Counted from the stretch's first letter, positions 17,801 to 27,175 are shown. The stretch is DNA of 64,000 nt from QIJE01 sp048541835 (GCF_048541835.1 NZ_JBLEOY010000001.1:434001-498000), one strand, 5' to 3'. Numbers and translations are program-made. Notes: a model not told the origin generated them from the letters alone.

Positions 17801-18586
17801 GGAAATAGCCTCCGGGGGATATTCCGCAAAAATTTCTTTCATCTCTTCTTGAGACCTAAAATAAAGGTCTTTCGTCGAAAACCTCATTCTGTTTTTATCT
17901 TCCACGGTTTTACCGGTCTGAATACACAATAGGACGTCATGCGCCTCATAATCGTCTTTCAAGAGGTAATGGCAGTCATTGGTGGCTACAAGCGGTATGC
18001 TGTATCTTTGTGCCAAATCGAGAAGCCCATTGTTCGCCGTTTTTTGTTCCTCCAAACCCTGAACCTGCATCTCCAAATAAAAATCGTCCTTAAAAAGATT
18101 TAAATAATATTTGAGGCTTTCTTCCGCAAGATCGTAATTTCCCCGAATTATGTTGTATGGAATCTCCCCTTTTATACAGGCAGACAGGGCTATCAAGCCG
18201 TTATGGTTTTCCGTAAGAATATTTTTATCGATCCTGGGCTTGTAATAAAAACCGTCTATATAAGATTTAGATACTAATTTAGATAGATTACGATAGCCCT
18301 CTTCGTTTTTCGCAAGCAATATCAGATGATAATAATATTTTTCATTCGCATTTTTAAGTTTTCTATCGGACTTTGCCACATATACTTCACAGCCTATCAC
18401 CGGCTTAATATTTTTCTTAACCGCCTTTTCGTAAAACTCGACCGCGCCGAACATATTTCCATGGTCGGTCACGGCAACGGAAGGCATATTGAGTTCGACG
18501 GCCTTATTTACGATATCGTCTATTTTAATGGCCCCGTCTAAGAGGCTGTAATGTGAATGCATATGAAGATGGACGAACTCGTTCAT
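14888..18586 (-). CDS. dnaE: DNA polymerase III subunit alpha
   Basis: About 1232 residues, replicative polymerase. The N-terminal PHP domain begins FVHLHMHSHYSLLDG; the catalytic palm has PDIDSDFC; also GPGRGSAAGSLVAYCL, the fingers LYQEQIM and YGFNKSHSTAYA; C-terminal OB-fold and tail domains follow. An ATG at 18598 exists, but GGGAG sits six bases before the ATG at 18584-18586, so the inner start is better. That ribosome site overlaps the guaA stop, which implies coupling to guaA. The C-terminal 100 residues contain a Pro-Val-Lys linker and a short unusual tail. Confidence 0.97.
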   Translation of the reverse strand: MNEFVHLHMHSHYSLLDGAIKIDDIVNKAVELNMPSVAVTDHGNMFGAVEFYEKAVKKNIKPVIGCEVYVAKSDRKLKNANEKYYYHLILLAKNEEGYRNLSKLVSKSYIDGFYYKPRIDKNILTENHNGLIALSACIKGEIPYNIIRGNYDLAEESLKYYLNLFKDDFYLEMQVQGLEEQKTANNGLLDLAQRYSIPLVATNDCHYLLKDDYEAHDVLLCIQTGKTVEDKNRMRFSTKDLYFRSQEEMKEIFAEYPPEAISNTKIIADKCNFSFKLKGGHHFPQFKSDEDDLSVSERFEQKVRKGFEEVFINNPTKAAAVSYSDKPKTYGERLDMEIEVIKKSNFSGYFLIVSDFIKYAKEHDIPVGPGRGSAAGSLVAYCLKITEIDPIKYDLMFERFLNPERISMPDIDSDFCINGRDEVIKYVSDKYGEEQVSQIITFGTMLAKAVIRDTGRALNMPYAEVDKIAKLIPGTPGITLEDAIKEEPKFRSMIDTNPKVRKLMEIAKRLEGLARHASTHAAGVVISNEPIYNYMPLYKGTKATDVVTTQYTGQDLEKLGFIKFDFLGLKTLTVMKEAIALINDSKAGLSESEFNIYDINLDDKPAFKLLSSGDTTGVFQLESSGMKELIKKLAPNSFEDLIPLVALYRPGPLGSGMVDDFINAKHGRVKIRYIHPLLKDILKDTYGVILYQEQIMKIATALAGFSMGEADVLRKGVGKKQAELIEQMRDKFIGGCSTNGIEKTKAVKIFSLITKFGEYGFNKSHSTAYAYIAYMTAYLKANYKEHFTAALLSSEMSNTDKLTKIINEVKSGFNSCEILPPSVSYSAERFIIVKNDEGKFVIRTGLGAIKNVGKAAIDSILQNREDGVFKDLPDFCSRVDTRKVNKRTIENLIKSGALDVGGESRKWMLDNLEGIMGEANFKREKRNSGQFELPLFFGDELNYDNGKNDSFLINEGEKDDRKSILAFEKESLGFYLSGHPLDGYEEKIKLIATKSLSDIAAEYVNSGGKAVSGVFKMCGVINQLKIHKTKNNDKMASFILNDKSLNVQAILFPKNYLKCENIIDTNEPVVLTGKIDFSEININDVSMQINKIDGGEQTKDKTKAGRLEYGSYDDLNLDIKVIGENIELLDSLKIRKTPASVKIIKPVKPVEPKVIEPAEVCIIEINKKITEFGAHEFNNLLIELRNNLSGSKGDSKVILRISGYNVVFNGNIKVNKILFKSKSISLGCLNIS

Positions 18587-18588
18587 TT

Positions 18589-20133
18589 TTACTCCCATTC
18601 TATCGTAGAGGGCGGTTTTGAGGTAATATCGTAAACCACCCTGTTAATTCCTTTTATTTCAGAAATTATTCTTGCGGCGCAGGTCCTTAATATATTGTAG
18701 TCCAATTCTACAAAGTCCGCAGTCATACCGTCGGAGGAACTTACCGCCCTGAGTGCTATAAGGGATTCATAGCTTCTTTCGTCCCCCATAACCCCTACCG
18801 TCTTAATCGGAATCAAAACAGGAAAGGACTGCCATATTTTATCGTATAATCCGGCGTTTTTTATCTCCTCGGTTACTATCGCATCTGCCTTTCTCAGGAT
18901 TCCAAGCCCCTTTCTATTAATCTCTCCGATTATCCTGATAGCCAATCCGGGACCCGGAAACGGCTGCCTCTTGATTATCTCATCCGGAATTCCGAGGTTT
19001 TTTCCTATTATGCGGACCTCGTCTTTAAATAATTCCCTTAAAGGCTCTATTAATTTTAAACCTAATTTTTTTGGAAGCCCCCCCACGTTGTGATGGCTTT
19101 TTATGACGCTTGAAGAGCCGAAAATCTTGACCGACTCGATAACATCGGGATAAAGCGTCCCCTGAACGAGAAAATCAACCCCGTTCATCTTTTTTGCCTC
19201 TTCTTCAAATATTTGCACAAAGAGCCTGCCTATAATTTTTCTCTTTCTCTCCGGATTGACAACTCCCTTCAATGCCTTCAAAAACAAGCCGGAGGCTTTC
19301 ACGAGTTTCACGTTCAAATCAAGGTTTTCTCTGTAATATTTCATAACCGATTTTGCCTCGGAATCCCTCAATAAACCGTTATCGACGAATATGCACTTAA
19401 GCCCTTTGCGGACAGCTTTGTTCGCAATAACCGCGGCAACGGTGGAATCTACCCCTCCCGAAAGGGCGCATATAGCCTTTTTACCGGCTGTCAGCCCTGC
19501 GATATCCAGTACTTTGCCTGAAATAAAGTCGTCTAACTTCCAGTCTTTTTCAACGCCTGCGATATCAAATAAAAAATTATTTAATATCTTATTGCCGTAA
19601 ACCGTATGGGCTACTTCGGGGTGAAATTGAAGCCCGTACATTTTTTTCTCGCGGTTTTCAAAGGATGCCGTATCGCAATTTTCAGTTCGAGAGGTTACGA
19701 TAAAATTATCCGGGGCTTTTACTATAATATCCCCATGGCTCATCCATATGGGACTCAATTTTTTACATCCCTTAAAAAGCTTGGTTTTTTTGAGTATGTC
19801 AAGATTGGAATGCCCGTATTCGCGATTATTTGCAGGCTTTACCGTGCCTCCCATAAGATATGCCATAACCTGCATGCCGTAGCAAATTCCCAGAAACGGA
19901 ACGTTTATTTCCAATACTTCTTTTGATATAAAAGGAGCGCCGTTATCGTAAACGGAAGAGGGACCCCCTGAAAGTATTATCGCATCCGGTTCAAAGTATT
20001 TTATTTTTTTAATAGAGGAAGTTACCGGATATATCTCGCAATAAACGCTATTTTCCCTTATTTTTCTGGCAATAAGCTGGGTATATTGCGAGCCGAAATC
20101 TATTATGAGTATTTTAGAGTGGGGAATTTTCAT
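18589..20133 (-). CDS. guaA: GMP synthase (glutamine-hydrolysing)
   Basis: 514 residues, XMP to GMP. Class I amidotransferase domain with Cys84 in LGICYGMQVM and His-Glu in GLQFHPEVAHT; ATP pyrophosphatase domain with P-loop ALSGGVDST and FPGPGLAIRI; conserved C-terminus SKPPSTIEWE. It sits between guaB and dnaE with gaps of 6 and 2 bases, and guaB-guaA pairing is the usual purine arrangement. Confidence 0.98.
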   Translation of the reverse strand: MKIPHSKILIIDFGSQYTQLIARKIRENSVYCEIYPVTSSIKKIKYFEPDAIILSGGPSSVYDNGAPFISKEVLEINVPFLGICYGMQVMAYLMGGTVKPANNREYGHSNLDILKKTKLFKGCKKLSPIWMSHGDIIVKAPDNFIVTSRTENCDTASFENREKKMYGLQFHPEVAHTVYGNKILNNFLFDIAGVEKDWKLDDFISGKVLDIAGLTAGKKAICALSGGVDSTVAAVIANKAVRKGLKCIFVDNGLLRDSEAKSVMKYYRENLDLNVKLVKASGLFLKALKGVVNPERKRKIIGRLFVQIFEEEAKKMNGVDFLVQGTLYPDVIESVKIFGSSSVIKSHHNVGGLPKKLGLKLIEPLRELFKDEVRIIGKNLGIPDEIIKRQPFPGPGLAIRIIGEINRKGLGILRKADAIVTEEIKNAGLYDKIWQSFPVLIPIKTVGVMGDERSYESLIALRAVSSSDGMTADFVELDYNILRTCAARIISEIKGINRVVYDITSKPPSTIEWE

Positions 20134-20139
20134 CCTGCA

Positions 20140-21597
20140 TTAGTCAAGCCTGTAATTAGGCGCCTCCCTTGTTATAATGACATCGTGGACATGACTTTCC
20201 CTCAATCCGGACGATGTTATCTTAAGAAATTTTGTTTTGGTTCTCAGCTCTTCTATATCGTGAGCGCCGCAATAGCCCATTCCCGCGCGTAAACCGCCTA
20301 TCAGCTGATTTACCGTATCCGAAAGCATTCCCTTATAGGGGACTCTCCCCTCTATGCCCTCCGGAACGAACTTAGACTCATCTCTTATATGTGATTGAAA
20401 ATATCTGTCCTTAGAGCCTATTACCATTGCTCCAAGCGAACCCATGCCCCTATAAACCTTATAGCTTCTTCCCTGATAGATTATCGTTTCGCCGGGACTC
20501 TCTTCCGTTCCGGCAAAAAGATTACCTATCATGACGCTATTTGCGCCGGCGGCAAGGGCTTTCACGATATCCCCGGAAAACTTTATTCCGCCGTCGGCAA
20601 TGACCGGAACACCGCTTTTATCGTATGCGGCGGAACATTCCATTATTGCGGACAATTGCGGAACGCCCACGCCGGCCACGACCCTCGTAGTACAAATAGA
20701 ACCCGGACCTATACCGACTTTTACGGCATCTACTCCTGCCTTAATTAACTCCGCCGCCGCCTCTCCTGTGGCAATATTTCCGGCTACGATATCAACCGAA
20801 TAACGTTTCTTTAAATATTTTATCATATCTATAACGCCCTTGGAATACCCATGGGCGGTATCAATAACTATTGCGTCCGCTTTTGCATCCGCAAGCGCGT
20901 TGACCCTCTCCTCCGTATCCTCGGAAATTCCGACTGCAGCCGCAACCCGAAGTCTTCCCTTGGAATCTTTGCAGGAATTAGGGTATTTTTTAATTTTCTC
21001 TATATCCTTAATGGTTATCAATCCTTTTAAGTTAAAATTTTCGTCCACCACTAAGAGTTTTTCTATCTTTTTTTCATGCAGGGTTTTTTTTGCATCCTCT
21101 AAGGTCGTGCCTACCGGAACGGTAATGAGATTTTCCTTAGTCATAATATCGGCAACTTTTTCATTGAGATCAACCGAAAACCTTAAATCCCTGTTGGTAA
21201 GTATCCCTGCCAATTTATCTCCATTAACGACGGGAACGCCTGAAATCATAAACTTTTTCATAAGTTCTAACGCATAGGATATTTTATCGTCCGGCTTAAC
21301 CTTTATAGGATCGATGATCATTCCGCTTTCAGACTTCTTAACCTTCTCGACCTCTGATTTTTGTTTCTGTACGGTCAGATTTTTATGTATAACACCGATG
21401 CCGCCTTCCCGGGCTAACGAAATAGCTATCCTAGCCTCCGTAACGGTATCCATGGCCGCACTGACTAACGGGGTGTTCAGGTCTATATTCTTAGAAAATT
21501 TCGTTTTTAGATCGACATCTTTCGGAAGTATATCCGAATAATCCGGAATTATAAGAATGTCGTCAAAACTCAATGCTTCCCGTATAATCTCTTTCAT
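20140..21597 (-). CDS. guaB: Inosine 5'-monophosphate dehydrogenase
   Basis: 485 residues, IMP to XMP, the step before guaA. TIM barrel interrupted by two CBS domains (about 90-205, for example SGVPVVNGDKLAGILTNRDL), catalytic loop with Cys in GIGPGSICTTRVVAGVGVPQ, and the monovalent-ion and flap regions GMGSLGAM and EGIEGRVPYKG. The ATG follows an AGGAAGGGAGAG site. Probably first gene of guaB-guaA-dnaE. Confidence 0.98.
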   Translation of the reverse strand: MKEIIREALSFDDILIIPDYSDILPKDVDLKTKFSKNIDLNTPLVSAAMDTVTEARIAISLAREGGIGVIHKNLTVQKQKSEVEKVKKSESGMIIDPIKVKPDDKISYALELMKKFMISGVPVVNGDKLAGILTNRDLRFSVDLNEKVADIMTKENLITVPVGTTLEDAKKTLHEKKIEKLLVVDENFNLKGLITIKDIEKIKKYPNSCKDSKGRLRVAAAVGISEDTEERVNALADAKADAIVIDTAHGYSKGVIDMIKYLKKRYSVDIVAGNIATGEAAAELIKAGVDAVKVGIGPGSICTTRVVAGVGVPQLSAIMECSAAYDKSGVPVIADGGIKFSGDIVKALAAGANSVMIGNLFAGTEESPGETIIYQGRSYKVYRGMGSLGAMVIGSKDRYFQSHIRDESKFVPEGIEGRVPYKGMLSDTVNQLIGGLRAGMGYCGAHDIEELRTKTKFLKITSSGLRESHVHDVIITREAPNYRLD

Positions 21598-21634
21598 CTC
21601 TCCCTTCCTCTTTTTTGAATAATCGTAATAATAT

Positions 21635-22564
21635 TTATATTTCCCCTCCGTTTGTAATAAGACCCTCTATTAAGCCGCACTCGGAAACGGTAAGTCCGGA
21701 AACACCGAAAAAATCCAAACTTTTTAACATAATAGCCGCGCCAACCGGAACGAGGTCTTCCCTGCCCTCTTCTACACCCTTAATGCCCAGCCTGTCTTCG
21801 ACCTTATTATCTATAAACTTTTTATAGATCCTTGCAATATTGTCTCTCTTTAAAAAATACCCATGTATCTTGTTTCTATCGTAATCGTCGGTCTCTAAAT
21901 CTACCATGGCAAGCGTTGTTGCCGTTCCTGCCGTACCAAACAAATTTAACGGTTCAAATACATACCCGTTTTTAAGTATTTCCTTTTTTAACAAAGCAAG
22001 CTGCAAGTCTATCTCCCCCTCTAATCTTCTTATATCCTCCAGGGATAACGGGTCGGACTTTATTAACTCCTCCGACAGGTGAACGACACCCATATTTAAA
22101 CTGTGTTTCCATAAAGGCAGTCCGTTTTTAACGCAGACATACTCGGTAGAACCCCCGCCTATATCTATGGAATAAAATTCGTTTAAATCATTAAAGCAGG
22201 AAGAAATCCCTTTGAGGGTAATCATGGCCTCTTTTTCACCGCTTATAATATTGAGTTTTAACCCCGATTCCCTGTATACGATATTTTTAACATCCAATGC
22301 GTTAGGGGCTTCCCTTAAAACGCTGGTACCGGTTATAACCGCTTTGTCGGGCTTAATTCCGTACTCTTCCATCTTTTTAACATATATTCTCAATGCCTTT
22401 TTTAGCCTTTGAATCGAGGCGCCGGTTATTATCCCGTTTTTTTTAAAGTTTTCGCCGAGCCTGATTACTTTCATGTCAACATACAACGGATTCAAAACAT
22501 TGCTTTTTAAATCCGTTATTAAACATCTTATGGTATTCGTCCCTATATCTATCGCTGCATACAT
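21635..22564 (-). CDS. Ppx/GppA-family phosphatase (exopolyphosphatase-like)
   Basis: 309 residues with the ASKHA phosphatase fold: phosphate-1 loop AAIDIGTNTIRCLI at the N-terminus, catalytic Glu region TSVLREAPNA, phosphate-2 loop YSIDIGGGSTEYV and LFGTAGTATTLA. It has only the two-lobed core and lacks the C-terminal HD-like domain of long E. coli Ppx/GppA; single-core forms of about 300 residues are common. It should hydrolyse polyphosphate or pppGpp; which cannot be told from sequence. It begins 13 bases after the gamma-carbonic anhydrase-like gene. Confidence 0.92.
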   Translation of the reverse strand: MYAAIDIGTNTIRCLITDLKSNVLNPLYVDMKVIRLGENFKKNGIITGASIQRLKKALRIYVKKMEEYGIKPDKAVITGTSVLREAPNALDVKNIVYRESGLKLNIISGEKEAMITLKGISSCFNDLNEFYSIDIGGGSTEYVCVKNGLPLWKHSLNMGVVHLSEELIKSDPLSLEDIRRLEGEIDLQLALLKKEILKNGYVFEPLNLFGTAGTATTLAMVDLETDDYDRNKIHGYFLKRDNIARIYKKFIDNKVEDRLGIKGVEEGREDLVPVGAAIMLKSLDFFGVSGLTVSECGLIEGLITNGGEI

Positions 22565-22577
22565 TTATTAACCGCCC

Positions 22578-23090
22578 TTAATATCCTCTATAATTTTTGA
22601 CGTATTTTACGTAATTGCTTGCGGATTCCCTTACGGCGCTTATATCCTTATCGGTAAGGCTCTTTTTTATAACACCCGGAACCCCCGCAGACAGAGAGCC
22701 GTTCGGTATAACGGCATTTTCCTTTATTACCGTTCCCGCAGCTATTATGCAATTTTTGCCTATACGTGCGCCGGTCAATATGATAGCGCCGATGCCTATA
22801 AGGCAGTTATCCCCAATATCGCATCCGTGAAGATTTACGCCGTGCCCGATGGTAACCCCGTTTCCTATCGTAAGCGGCCCGATATCGTGCTGTACGTGCA
22901 GAATGCTATTGTCTTGAACGTTAGTATTATCGCCTATCCTTATGTAATGGACGTCCCCCCTGATTACGGCTCCGAACCATACGCTCGAATCTTTTCCTAT
23001 CTCGACATCTCCCGTAATAACTACGTTCTCGCAGAGATACACCGTTTCATCAATCTTCGGATATTTGCCCAAATAAGACTCTATTATCAT
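22578..23090 (-). CDS. Gamma-carbonic anhydrase family protein (left-handed beta-helix)
   Basis: 170 residues of hexapeptide repeats ([LIV]G-x4 pattern), for example VVITGDVEIGKDSSVWFGAVIRGD, shown here as ITGDVEIGKDSSVWFGAVI, and metal-ligand histidines in VQDNSILHVQHD and TIGHGVNLHGC. Family members include YrdA/PaaY-like and Cam proteins; not all are active carbonic anhydrases. The ATG lacks a clear ribosome site. Family assignment is firm, activity is inferred. Confidence 0.9.
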   Translation of the reverse strand: MIIESYLGKYPKIDETVYLCENVVITGDVEIGKDSSVWFGAVIRGDVHYIRIGDNTNVQDNSILHVQHDIGPLTIGNGVTIGHGVNLHGCDIGDNCLIGIGAIILTGARIGKNCIIAAGTVIKENAVIPNGSLSAGVPGVIKKSLTDKDISAVRESASNYVKYVKNYRGY

Positions 23091-23170
23091 AAGCCGTAGA
23101 CACCCCTGTTATGCAACCGTTTACCATGTTATACGATTATATAATAAATAAATAAAAAATTGGTAAAATT

Positions 23171-24322
23171 TTAAACAGCCCTCGACAATATTGCGGCCTG
23201 TCTCTTTGCCGCAATTACGTCTTCTATGTCGTTCAATTCGGACGGATTGTATTTTTCCATAACTTTTTCCACATTTTCCGCTATACCGTTAAAAGATATT
23301 CTTTCATTCAAAAACGAATTTACGAAAAACTCGTTTGCCTCGCAAAAAACAGCGGGCATACTCTTGCCGATTCTTAGGGCCTGCCTTGCAAGTCTCAGAA
23401 AAGGAAATTTTTCGGCATCCGGCTTAAAAAATTCTATAAAGGCAATATCCGCAAGCATTAGAGGCTTCATGAGGGAATGAAAACGCCGAGGATAAGAGAG
23501 GGCATAACCTATCGGTCCCTTCATGTCGGGTTGACCCATTTGAGCGATTATGGAGCCATCTTTAAATTCCACCATGGAATGAATAACCGCCTGAGGATGT
23601 ATTAAAACATCGATATATTTTTCGTCTATGCCGAACAAAAAATAGGCTTCTATTATTTCAAGCCCTTTATTTGCCAAAGTCGAAGAGTCAACCGTTATTT
23701 TTTTTCCCATTTTCCATTTCGGGTGATTTAAGGCCATAGCCGGCGTAATTTCTTTAAATGAGGCTTTATCCCTGCCGTAAAACGGACCGCCGGATGCGGT
23801 AAGTATCAGTTTATTCACATCGGATTTTTTACCGCAGTTCAAACATTGAAACAGAGCGGAATGTTCGGAATCTACCGGAATTATTTTAGCCTTCGAAGAT
23901 TCGGCTGTTCTATTCAAAATTTCGCCCGCCATTACCATGGATTCTTTATTAGCAAGCGCCAAATCTTTTCCCGCCTTAAGGCTCCAATAGGACGGCATTA
24001 AACCGGCAGAACCGCTTATAGCGTTTAAAACAATATCGAAATCGCCATGAAAAATCGCTTCCCTTAAGCCCTCTTCTCCAAATAAAAATTTTGTTTCTAT
24101 ACCGACCATATTTTCCAATGTGCTTTTTGCCTTATCCGATTCCGCCCTTGAAGAAAGGACACAATATGACGGCTTCAGTCTTATAACCTGCCCTTTAAGT
24201 TCCGCTCCGAAATGACCGGCGGCTATACCTGTTATTTTCAACTTATTCGGATACGAAAACGCTACTTCCACAGCGTTTTTGCCGATGGAACCGGTAGAAC
24301 CCGCAAGAAATATTTTACGCAT
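23171..24322 (-). CDS. dxr: 1-deoxy-D-xylulose 5-phosphate reductoisomerase
   Basis: Second step of the MEP isoprenoid pathway. NADPH-binding MRKIFLAGSTGSIGKNAVEV, NKESMVMAG, metal and substrate motifs VDSEHSALFQCL, TASGGPF, and MGKKITVDSSTLANKGLEIIEA (as MGKKITVDSSTLANKGLE). The frame extends to 24391 but the extra 23 residues precede the Rossmann start and overlap cdsA, so ATG 24320-24322 is chosen (383 residues, normal). It is the last gene of the rpsB-to-dxr cluster and supplies precursors for UppS. Confidence 0.97.
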   Translation of the reverse strand: MRKIFLAGSTGSIGKNAVEVAFSYPNKLKITGIAAGHFGAELKGQVIRLKPSYCVLSSRAESDKAKSTLENMVGIETKFLFGEEGLREAIFHGDFDIVLNAISGSAGLMPSYWSLKAGKDLALANKESMVMAGEILNRTAESSKAKIIPVDSEHSALFQCLNCGKKSDVNKLILTASGGPFYGRDKASFKEITPAMALNHPKWKMGKKITVDSSTLANKGLEIIEAYFLFGIDEKYIDVLIHPQAVIHSMVEFKDGSIIAQMGQPDMKGPIGYALSYPRRFHSLMKPLMLADIAFIEFFKPDAEKFPFLRLARQALRIGKSMPAVFCEANEFFVNSFLNERISFNGIAENVEKVMEKYNPSELNDIEDVIAAKRQAAILSRAV

Positions 24323-24341
24323 GGTCAGTTTAACCCGTTTG

Positions 24342-25157
24342 TTAAAATTTCCAATAAAATACAATGATATAATAAAAAACCGGCGCTGCAAGTATAAGGC
24401 TGTCTATCCTGTCTAAAATGCCGCCGTGACCCGGAATCAGATACCCGGAATCTTTTTTTCCTCCGATTCTTTTGATTAAAGATTCGGTTAAATCCCCTGT
24501 CATTCCGGCAATAATAGTAACCGAAGACAAAAAAATGAAGAAAACCAAGGTAAATTGCTCATAGTCGCTTATAAAGGCTCTAAAAACAAGAGCCACAAAG
24601 ATTGCCGATATAAACCCCGCCAATGAGCCTTCAATCGTCTTTTTAGGGCTCAACGAAAGAAAAAGCTTGTGCCTGCCGAAACGCCTGCCGCCGTAATAAG
24701 CAAAGATATCGGATGCCCATACAAGTATAAACAGGAACAAGAGCAGCAGCCTGCCGCCGCTCAACTCGAAAATCTTTAATAAAAAAGATATAAAAAAACC
24801 TGCGTAAAATATAGAAAAAATATCTAAAAATATACTCTTTCCGCTATCTTTCTTAAAAAAGACAATGTTTTTAAAAAGAATCAGTAAAATAGATAAAAAA
24901 ATCGTAAATATAAACAGGTTCTCTTTTAAAAAAGCAAAGGAAAAGGCGACCGATATGGAAAGTATTTCCGGAAGGATAAAATATTTATATCCGCTCAAAT
25001 CGAATAAACCGAATATTTCGTAAACGGATAATGCTATTAAGACTATTAAAACAAAGAAAAATTCATATCTATTAAGAAAAAATATAGATATAATTATCGT
25101 AATGCCGAAAATTATTCCGAATATAAATCTCTTATAATCAAATATCCGTTTTTCCAA
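24342..25157 (-). CDS. cdsA: Phosphatidate cytidylyltransferase
   Basis: 271 residues, polytopic (about seven or eight helices), making CDP-diacylglycerol for phospholipid synthesis. The CDS signature is at the C-terminus: LIKRIGGKKDSGYLIPGHG then GILDRIDSL, with the metal-binding aspartates DRxDS. The start appears to be TTG at 25157, 20 bases inside uppS. CdsA next to UppS and Dxr is the classic order. Confidence 0.95.
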   Translation of the reverse strand: MEKRIFDYKRFIFGIIFGITIIISIFFLNRYEFFFVLIVLIALSVYEIFGLFDLSGYKYFILPEILSISVAFSFAFLKENLFIFTIFLSILLILFKNIVFFKKDSGKSIFLDIFSIFYAGFFISFLLKIFELSGGRLLLLFLFILVWASDIFAYYGGRRFGRHKLFLSLSPKKTIEGSLAGFISAIFVALVFRAFISDYEQFTLVFFIFLSSVTIIAGMTGDLTESLIKRIGGKKDSGYLIPGHGGILDRIDSLILAAPVFYYIIVFYWKF

Positions 25158-25851
25158 ATCTTCTTATCCTTTTTTCATAATCTTGCAATGCTCTGATTAA
25201 ATCCTTCTTCCGAAAATCCGGCCATAGCGTTTTTGTAAAATATATTTCGGTATAGGCAATCTGATAAAGCATAAAATTGGATATTCTCCGTTCGCCGCTT
25301 GTCCTGATAAGCATATCCGGATCCGGCATGCCGGACGTGTAAAGATAAGAAGAAAAAAGATTGTCGTTTATATCCGCAGAAGCAATTTTGCCCTGTTTTA
25401 AATCCTCAGCCGTTTTAGAAACGGCATTCAATATTTCTTCCTTGGAACCGTAACTCAAAGCAAGGGTTAAAAAAAGAGAGTCGAAATCTTTCGTTCTGTC
25501 TGCCGCATCAAGGAGGGCTTTCTTCGATTTTTCCGGAATTTTAACTATATTGCCTATAAAACCGAGTCTTATTTTATTTTCTATAAGATATGAGAGCTCA
25601 ATCCTAATGTATTCATCAAGAAGGGTCATGAGCGAATCGACTTCCGACTCCGGTCTTTGCCAGTTTTCGGAAGAAAAAGCATAAACAGTAAGATATTTAA
25701 TTTTATATTCCATCACCGCTTTGATGATGGTTTTTAAAGATTTAATACCCTCAATATGTCCGTGTATCCGGTCCAAACCTCTCTTTTTCGCCCATCTTCC
25801 GTTTCCATCCATAATAATGGCAAGATGATTCGGCATGTTCTTAAAATTCAT
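25138..25851 (-). CDS. uppS: Undecaprenyl diphosphate synthase
   Basis: 237 residues. cis-Prenyltransferase motifs: HLAIIMDGNGRWAKKRG (catalytic Asp), TVYAFSSENWQRP and the C-terminal RTSGERRISNFMLYQIAYTE. It builds the C55 carrier lipid for cell-wall polymers. It overlaps cdsA and starts six bases after frr. Confidence 0.97.
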   Translation of the reverse strand: MNFKNMPNHLAIIMDGNGRWAKKRGLDRIHGHIEGIKSLKTIIKAVMEYKIKYLTVYAFSSENWQRPESEVDSLMTLLDEYIRIELSYLIENKIRLGFIGNIVKIPEKSKKALLDAADRTKDFDSLFLTLALSYGSKEEILNAVSKTAEDLKQGKIASADINDNLFSSYLYTSGMPDPDMLIRTSGERRISNFMLYQIAYTEIYFTKTLWPDFRKKDLIRALQDYEKRIRRFGKTDI

Positions 25852-25857
25852 ATTTCT

Positions 25858-26418
25858 TTATACTTCCATAATTTCTTTCTCTTTACGTTTTGTCAGTGCA
25901 TCTATTTCTTTGACAAAACCATCAGTCAACTCTTGAATCTTTTTCTGAATTCTAAAAGAAATATCGGAAGATATTTCTTTAGACTTCTCGGAGGATTTAA
26001 GCCTTTCGTTAGCCGTACGCCTGCAATTTCTTACCTCCTGTTTAATAGATTCGGACAATTTGGATATCTGTTTGATTATTTCTTTTCGTCTTTCCTTGGT
26101 CAACACCGGTATGATAATGCTTATACTTTTTCCGTCGTTGGAAGGATTTAAAGACGAGTCGTATTTTTGAATAGCCTTTTCTATGGCAGAAAGAGAGCTG
26201 ACATCCCACGGGTTTATCATTATCGTTTTGCTGTTTGGCACAGAAACAGAGGCAAGCCTGATTAACGGAGAGACAGAGCCGTAACACTCTACGTTTATAC
26301 TGTCCATAAGTCCGGCGGAGGCTCTTCCCGTTCTTACCTTGGACAGCTCGCCTTGATAACTGAGAACCGACCGAGACATTTTATCTTTAGTTTCGTTGAT
26401 AAATTCCGTTTCATCCAT
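25858..26418 (-). CDS. frr: Ribosome recycling factor
   Basis: 186 residues, exact RRF length. Features: LSKVRTGRASAGLMDSINVE, MINPWDVSSLSAIEKAIQ and IIPVLTKERRKEIIKQIS, all conserved in domain I/II. It splits post-termination ribosomes together with EF-G. It lies 36 bases after pyrH in the translation cluster. Confidence 0.97.
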   Translation of the reverse strand: MDETEFINETKDKMSRSVLSYQGELSKVRTGRASAGLMDSINVECYGSVSPLIRLASVSVPNSKTIMINPWDVSSLSAIEKAIQKYDSSLNPSNDGKSISIIIPVLTKERRKEIIKQISKLSESIKQEVRNCRRTANERLKSSEKSKEISSDISFRIQKKIQELTDGFVKEIDALTKRKEKEIMEV

Positions 26419-26454
26419 AATATTATTGCGTCACCTTAAATTTATTAAAAATCT

Positions 26455-27174
26455 TTATTTAATTATGGTGCCTATGGGTTCGCCTTTCACCGCTTTTATA
26501 AGATTGCCTGAAATCAAAAGATTAAAAACCACTATAGGCAGTTCATTATCCATACACAAAGAAATAGACGTGGAGTCCATAACCTTTAAATTTTTATTCA
26601 GCACTTCTATATAGGAAAGACTTTTGAACTTTACCGCATCTTTGTTTATAAGCGGGTCGTCGCTAAAAACGCCCTCTATTCTCGTTGCCTTGAGTATTAC
26701 GTCGGCATGAATTTCTATCGCCCTTAGAGAAGCGGCGGTATCGGTGGTAAAATAAGGATTACCCGTCCCTGCGGCGAATATGACGACTCTTTTTTTCTCT
26801 AAATGTCTCAAAGCCCTGCGCCTTATATACGGCTCCGCAACCTGCTGCATTGCGATAGCCGTTTGAACCCTTGAAATAATACCGTTATCCTCCAAACTTG
26901 CCTGAAGCGCAAGGGCATTAATAACCGTTGCAAGCATACCCATGTAGTCGCCCTGAGAACGCTCTATGCCCAATCCTTTATGCGACGGACCCAACCCCCT
27001 GAAAATATTACCGCCGCCTATAACAATGGCAATCTCCACCCCCGTTTCGACAACGGTTTTTATCTCTTTTGAGACGAAATTTATAACGGCAGGGTCGATA
27101 CCGCACTTATTTTTGCCGGCCAATGCCTCGCCGCTAACCTTGAGCAGTATTCTCTTATACTTATATCCCGCCAT
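26455..27174 (-). CDS. pyrH: UMP kinase
   Basis: 239 residues, amino-acid-kinase fold. ILLKVSGEALAG (phosphate loop), VIGGGNIFRG, RSQGDYMGMLATVINALALQ (shown to 20), and FAAGTGNPYFTTDTAA. It makes UDP from UMP and is the bacterial hexameric type. A GGGGAAT site precedes the ATG; it overlaps nothing and starts one base after tsf. Confidence 0.97.
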   Translation of the reverse strand: MAGYKYKRILLKVSGEALAGKNKCGIDPAVINFVSKEIKTVVETGVEIAIVIGGGNIFRGLGPSHKGLGIERSQGDYMGMLATVINALALQASLEDNGIISRVQTAIAMQQVAEPYIRRRALRHLEKKRVVIFAAGTGNPYFTTDTAASLRAIEIHADVILKATRIEGVFSDDPLINKDAVKFKSLSYIEVLNKNLKVMDSTSISLCMDNELPIVVFNLLISGNLIKAVKGEPIGTIIK

Positions 27175-27175
27175 T

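Noticed and set aside
20840..21277. 145-codon open frame on the plus strand
   Set aside because: Antisense to the guaB CBS region; guaB is intact and conserved over the whole stretch.
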